DNA from: Lactonifactor longoviformis DSM 17459
GTDB taxonomy: Bacteria; Bacillota; Clostridia; Lachnospirales; Lachnospiraceae
NCBI RefSeq assembly: GCF_900129135.1
Contig: NZ_FQVI01000013.1
Coordinates: forward strand, 55,111 to 119,110
DNA length: 64,000 bases
Direction of reading: 5' to 3'
In this document: one piece after another, positions 61,139 to 64,000 of the stretch
Layout: each line of letters opens with the position of its first letter
How positions within the stretch are numbered: the first letter of the stretch is position 1
Position numbers and translations under genes: made by a program
Notes under the pieces: model-generated
Seen by the model: only the letters and a program-made list of their open reading frames with translations
Databases searched by the model: none
Told to the model about the DNA's origin: nothing

Positions 61139-61262
61139 AGGAGGAAGATGACTTTTATTCTATTCTTCATAAAATAATGTCATGAATATGTAAAAGCGTA
61201 TGCCAACTCCGAAGGCATGCATAAGGGACGTTATATTAGGGCGTACGAAGAACGGAGTTAGA

Positions 61263-63896
61263 ATGAACAGACAAAAAGAAGTACATGATATTGCCTCCAA
61301 CAGGAAAATATACTGGATAGGAACGGTTACGCTAATGGCGCTGCTGTTCCTTTTCCTGATCGTGACCCTTTTCAGCAACCATAAGCTTGCCTCGCAGATT
61401 CGTCTGCTCACAGAGCACCCCTTTGCCGTAAACGGAGATATCAGCGATGTTAAAACGGATCTGGCACAGATGCGTATCCGTACGGAACGTCTGCAGTCCT
61501 ACAACCGGAGAGAGGACATTGAAAAGGTTCAGACGGCATTGAACGATCTCTATGTAGATATGGAAGGCTTGATTGATGAAATTGATGATCTGTATCTGGG
61601 CCCGGAGGAGGATACAGACAGGCTTCGGAATACCTATACAGACATTCGGAAGGAACAAGAGCTTCTGCTTCAGTTTGCGGCCCTCCCTGATTCTGTAAAT
61701 AGTGATATCGCTGCCTATGAGGAGAAGCATCTCTATCCCCTTTATGAAGAGTTAGAAAGTAATGCGCAGCAGATCCTGGCCTTTGTCCGAAATACAGAGC
61801 GGAACATCTTCACTTCCGCGGATCATATGAGTAAGTCTACGGTGGTATGGTCTTTGCTTCTCATGATTTTAGTTTCACTGGCTCTGCTCTTTTTCCAGTC
61901 CGTGATTAGGAAAACAAACCGCCGGCTTTACCAGAAAAGCCGCCAGTTTGAGATCCTATCTGATACCGTGGATGAGGCTTTTCTTATTTTTGGGAAAGAG
62001 GAGAGAGAATGTCAGTTTGTGTCAAACAGTACAGATAAAGTTCTGGGGCTGTCTGCCAATGTCCTTCGGAAAGACCGCAGTCTTATCTACCAGTACATGG
62101 AGGCGGAGGCAGCCTCCGGAATACAAAGGGAGGTAGAGACTGGCACAAGGGAATCCTGGGATGCGGTCATTGAGTATCAGCATCCGAAAAGCCCGGAGCC
62201 ACGTTGGCTGCAGGTCCGTGGATACCGGATCGGCAGCCGGCAGGACATGGAATATATTATGACGCTGACGGATCGGACAGAGGAGCACCGGGCCAGTCTG
62301 GCACTGCAGGACGCCTTGTTAAGTGCACAGAATGCCAATAACGCCAAGCGGGACTTTCTCTCCCGCATGAGTCATGAGATACGTACGCCAATGAACGCAA
62401 TTATCGGAATGACTACAATTGCTGCAGCATCCATTCAGGATCGCAGCCGGGTGGAGGATTGTCTGGAGAAGATTAGTTATTCTTCCAAGCATCTGCTGAT
62501 GCTCATTAACGATGTGCTGGATATGTCCAGAATCGAGAGCAACCGAATGAAGCTGAACCGGGAGCCCTTTGAGCTCTACCAGTTCCTCAATACCTTTGTG
62601 TCCGTAGTTTATCCCCAGGCCGCTAGCAAGGGGCTGGAATTTGCTGAGAAGACTACAAACTTTCCGGATCATACTACATATATAGGCGATTCTCTGAGGC
62701 TGAATCAAATCCTTCTGAATCTGGTTTCCAATGCCATCAAGTTTACACCCCGGGGCGGGAAAGTCAGTCTGGAGGTGAGTTATCTGAAGCCGCAGGGAAA
62801 GATAAGCTGGCTGCGCTTTGTTGTGTCTGATACGGGAATTGGGATGGATGAAGATGCGCTGGAACGGCTGTACACGCCCTTTGAGCAGGCAGATGCGTCT
62901 ATTGCCCGTAAATATGGGGGGACCGGACTTGGAATGTCCATTACCCAGAATCTGATTGCACTGATGGGGGGATATATAGAGGTGAAAAGTAAGCCCGGCG
63001 AGGGGACCTCGTTCACTGTGGAACTTCCCTTTGAGCACAGCAGTGTGGACCTGCAGACATTTTCGGAGGAGACCCTGGAAGCTCTGAATGTCCTTGTAGT
63101 AGACGATGAACAGGATATCTGCGAGCATACCGCTCTATTGCTGAAAAAAATGAAAATACAGGCACAGTGGGTGCTCAGCGGCAGAGAGGCCGTGAACCGT
63201 GCGGTTTTAGCCGCAGAGGCCGGCCAGGGCTTTGATGTCTGCTTCATTGACTGGAAAATGCCGGAGATGGACGGGATAGAGACAGCCAGACAGATCAGGG
63301 AAAAGGTCGGAAAGGATACGCCAATCATCATTATTTCGGCATATGACTGGTCAGAGATTGAGGAAGAAGCACGTAGTGTGGGAGTGAATGCTTTTATCTC
63401 AAAACCATTGTTCCAGTCCTCCATTTACAATGTAATTGTTGGGGTTACTAACGGTGCCTTTGGCATGACAGAGTCAAAGTCCCAAATTGCCGGGGACTCT
63501 TTACGGGGAAAGCGGCTTTTGCTGGCGGAGGACAATGCATTGAATATGGAGATCGCTGCCACGCTTCTTGAGATGAATGGAGCGGAGGTTGAAGGGGTAG
63601 AGAACGGGGAGGAAGCTGTGTCGCGTTTTATGGAGAAAGAACCAGGGTATTTCGATGCGATTCTCATGGATGTCCAGATGCCAGTCATGGACGGATGTGA
63701 GGCAGCCAGACATATCCGGGCCAGCGGACGTGACGACGGGAGGAGCATCCCCATTATCGCAACCACGGCCAATGCCTTTGCAGAGGATGTTTCTGTCGTG
63801 CTGGCAGCGGGGATGGATGCTCATATCAGTAAGCCCCTTGCCATTGAACAGCTATGCTCTGTGCTGAAGCGGCTGGTGGACAAAAAAGAATGCTGA
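61263..63896 (+). CDS. Hybrid sensor histidine kinase with two receiver domains
   Basis: The 877-residue protein has one membrane helix near 15-37, an extracellular helical sensor to about 195, a second helix (about 198-218), a PAS-like region (about 230-345), HisKA with SHEIRTPMNAIIGM, an HATPase domain (SNAIKFTPRGG, DTGIGM, GTGLGMSI), and two receivers with DWKMPEMDG and MDVQMPVMDG. No HPt domain is present, so it may relay phosphate to a separate protein. ATG 61263 is preferred over 61200, which lacks a ribosome site. Confidence 0.93.
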   Translation: MNRQKEVHDIASNRKIYWIGTVTLMALLFLFLIVTLFSNHKLASQIRLLTEHPFAVNGDISDVKTDLAQMRIRTERLQSYNRREDIEKVQTALNDLYVDMEGLIDEIDDLYLGPEEDTDRLRNTYTDIRKEQELLLQFAALPDSVNSDIAAYEEKHLYPLYEELESNAQQILAFVRNTERNIFTSADHMSKSTVVWSLLLMILVSLALLFFQSVIRKTNRRLYQKSRQFEILSDTVDEAFLIFGKEERECQFVSNSTDKVLGLSANVLRKDRSLIYQYMEAEAASGIQREVETGTRESWDAVIEYQHPKSPEPRWLQVRGYRIGSRQDMEYIMTLTDRTEEHRASLALQDALLSAQNANNAKRDFLSRMSHEIRTPMNAIIGMTTIAAASIQDRSRVEDCLEKISYSSKHLLMLINDVLDMSRIESNRMKLNREPFELYQFLNTFVSVVYPQAASKGLEFAEKTTNFPDHTTYIGDSLRLNQILLNLVSNAIKFTPRGGKVSLEVSYLKPQGKISWLRFVVSDTGIGMDEDALERLYTPFEQADASIARKYGGTGLGMSITQNLIALMGGYIEVKSKPGEGTSFTVELPFEHSSVDLQTFSEETLEALNVLVVDDEQDICEHTALLLKKMKIQAQWVLSGREAVNRAVLAAEAGQGFDVCFIDWKMPEMDGIETARQIREKVGKDTPIIIISAYDWSEIEEEARSVGVNAFISKPLFQSSIYNVIVGVTNGAFGMTESKSQIAGDSLRGKRLLLAEDNALNMEIAATLLEMNGAEVEGVENGEEAVSRFMEKEPGYFDAILMDVQMPVMDGCEAARHIRASGRDDGRSIPIIATTANAFAEDVSVVLAAGMDAHISKPLAIEQLCSVLKRLVDKKEC

Positions 63897-63934
63897 GATT
63901 ATAAGAGGAGGCTGTGAAAAAACAGTCCGAATAA

Positions 63935-63981
63935 AAAAAGAGGATTTTCAATACACTTTAGTGGTTGAAAATCCTCTTTTT
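63935..63981 (+). terminator. Terminator after the hybrid kinase
   Basis: AAAAAGAGGATTTTCAA (63935-63951) pairs perfectly with TTGAAAATCCTCTTTTT (63965-63981): 17 bp with a T-tract. Confidence 0.9.
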
Positions 63982-64000
63982 GTGGTAAAATTTATCTGCT

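Noticed and set aside
61148..61177. Nine-codon open frame (MTFILFFIK) with AGGAGG before it, as a leader peptide for the hybrid kinase
   Set aside because: The -10 box at 61133-61138 puts the transcript start near 61145, so the AGGAGG (61139-61144) would not be in the mRNA.

Overview
The window looks like chromosomal DNA of an anaerobic Gram-positive gut-type Clostridium, most likely Lachnospiraceae or a close relative. The base for this is strong AGGAGG ribosome sites, frequent GTG/TTG starts, mid-range GC, YesM/YesN and BceRS-type regulators, ferredoxin-linked 2-oxoacid oxidoreductases, an ADP-forming acyl-CoA synthetase, and lipoproteins without an outer-membrane system. This placement is inferred from gene content, not from a marker gene. 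I see no rRNA, tRNA, CRISPR array or insertion sequence. Almost all of the window is metabolic islands, each with its own regulator.

Layout. (1) 1-9388: a divergent GntR regulator (cut by the window edge) and one long plus-strand operon: small PQ-loop membrane protein, serine hydrolase, CE4-type deacetylase, an orphan CxxC protein, a His-rich CobW GTPase, DUF1097 membrane protein, C45 acyltransferase/peptidase, a LarA-family nickel racemase, a CcdA-like membrane protein with a His/Cys loop, and malic enzyme. (2) 9433-26574: a PAS-AAA-Fis activator with a ruined ATPase core, an IclR repressor, an MttB-family (non-pyrrolysine) methyltransferase, a four-subunit 2-oxoacid:ferredoxin oxidoreductase, an ADP-forming acyl-CoA synthetase, YitT, RidA, a BCCT betaine-type transporter, a TIM-barrel isomerase and four proline-racemase-superfamily paralogues that all lack the first catalytic Cys. 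(3) 26612-27267: an O6-alkylguanine-DNA methyltransferase. (4) 27295-44257: a YesM/YesN two-component pair, a sugar ABC transporter with two permeases, and a galactoside-to-galactonate catabolic set (GH2, AGE epimerase, dehydrogenase, SIS protein, lactonase-like PTE homologue, DgoD, DgoK, KDPGal aldolase), followed by a fossil of an ABC-ATPase gene. (5) 44379-53568: a second 2-oxoacid:ferredoxin oxidoreductase on the minus strand, a FadR-type GntR regulator, and a divergent MFS / CoA-transferase / AGCS / amino-acid dehydrogenase operon; this reads as an oxidative amino-acid fermentation module. (6) 53625-58180: BceRSAB-like antimicrobial-peptide sensing and export. (7) 58224-60077: a secreted DxNxDG/His-rich protein plus an ECF sigma factor and RsgI-like anti-sigma factor. 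(8) 60115-63981: a PfkB sugar kinase and a hybrid sensor kinase with two receiver domains.

How they may work together. The most unusual unit is region 2. A betaine-type carrier, a corrinoid-type methyltransferase, four Cys-to-Ser/Ala proline-racemase homologues, an imine hydrolase and an energy-conserving oxoacid-to-acid route together suggest catabolism of a methylated cyclic amino acid (for example proline betaine or a hydroxyproline betaine). The substrate is an inference. Region 1 could feed a hydroxyacid, plausibly malate, from hydrolysis products through a nickel racemase into malic enzyme, with metal-handling proteins encoded in the same operon.
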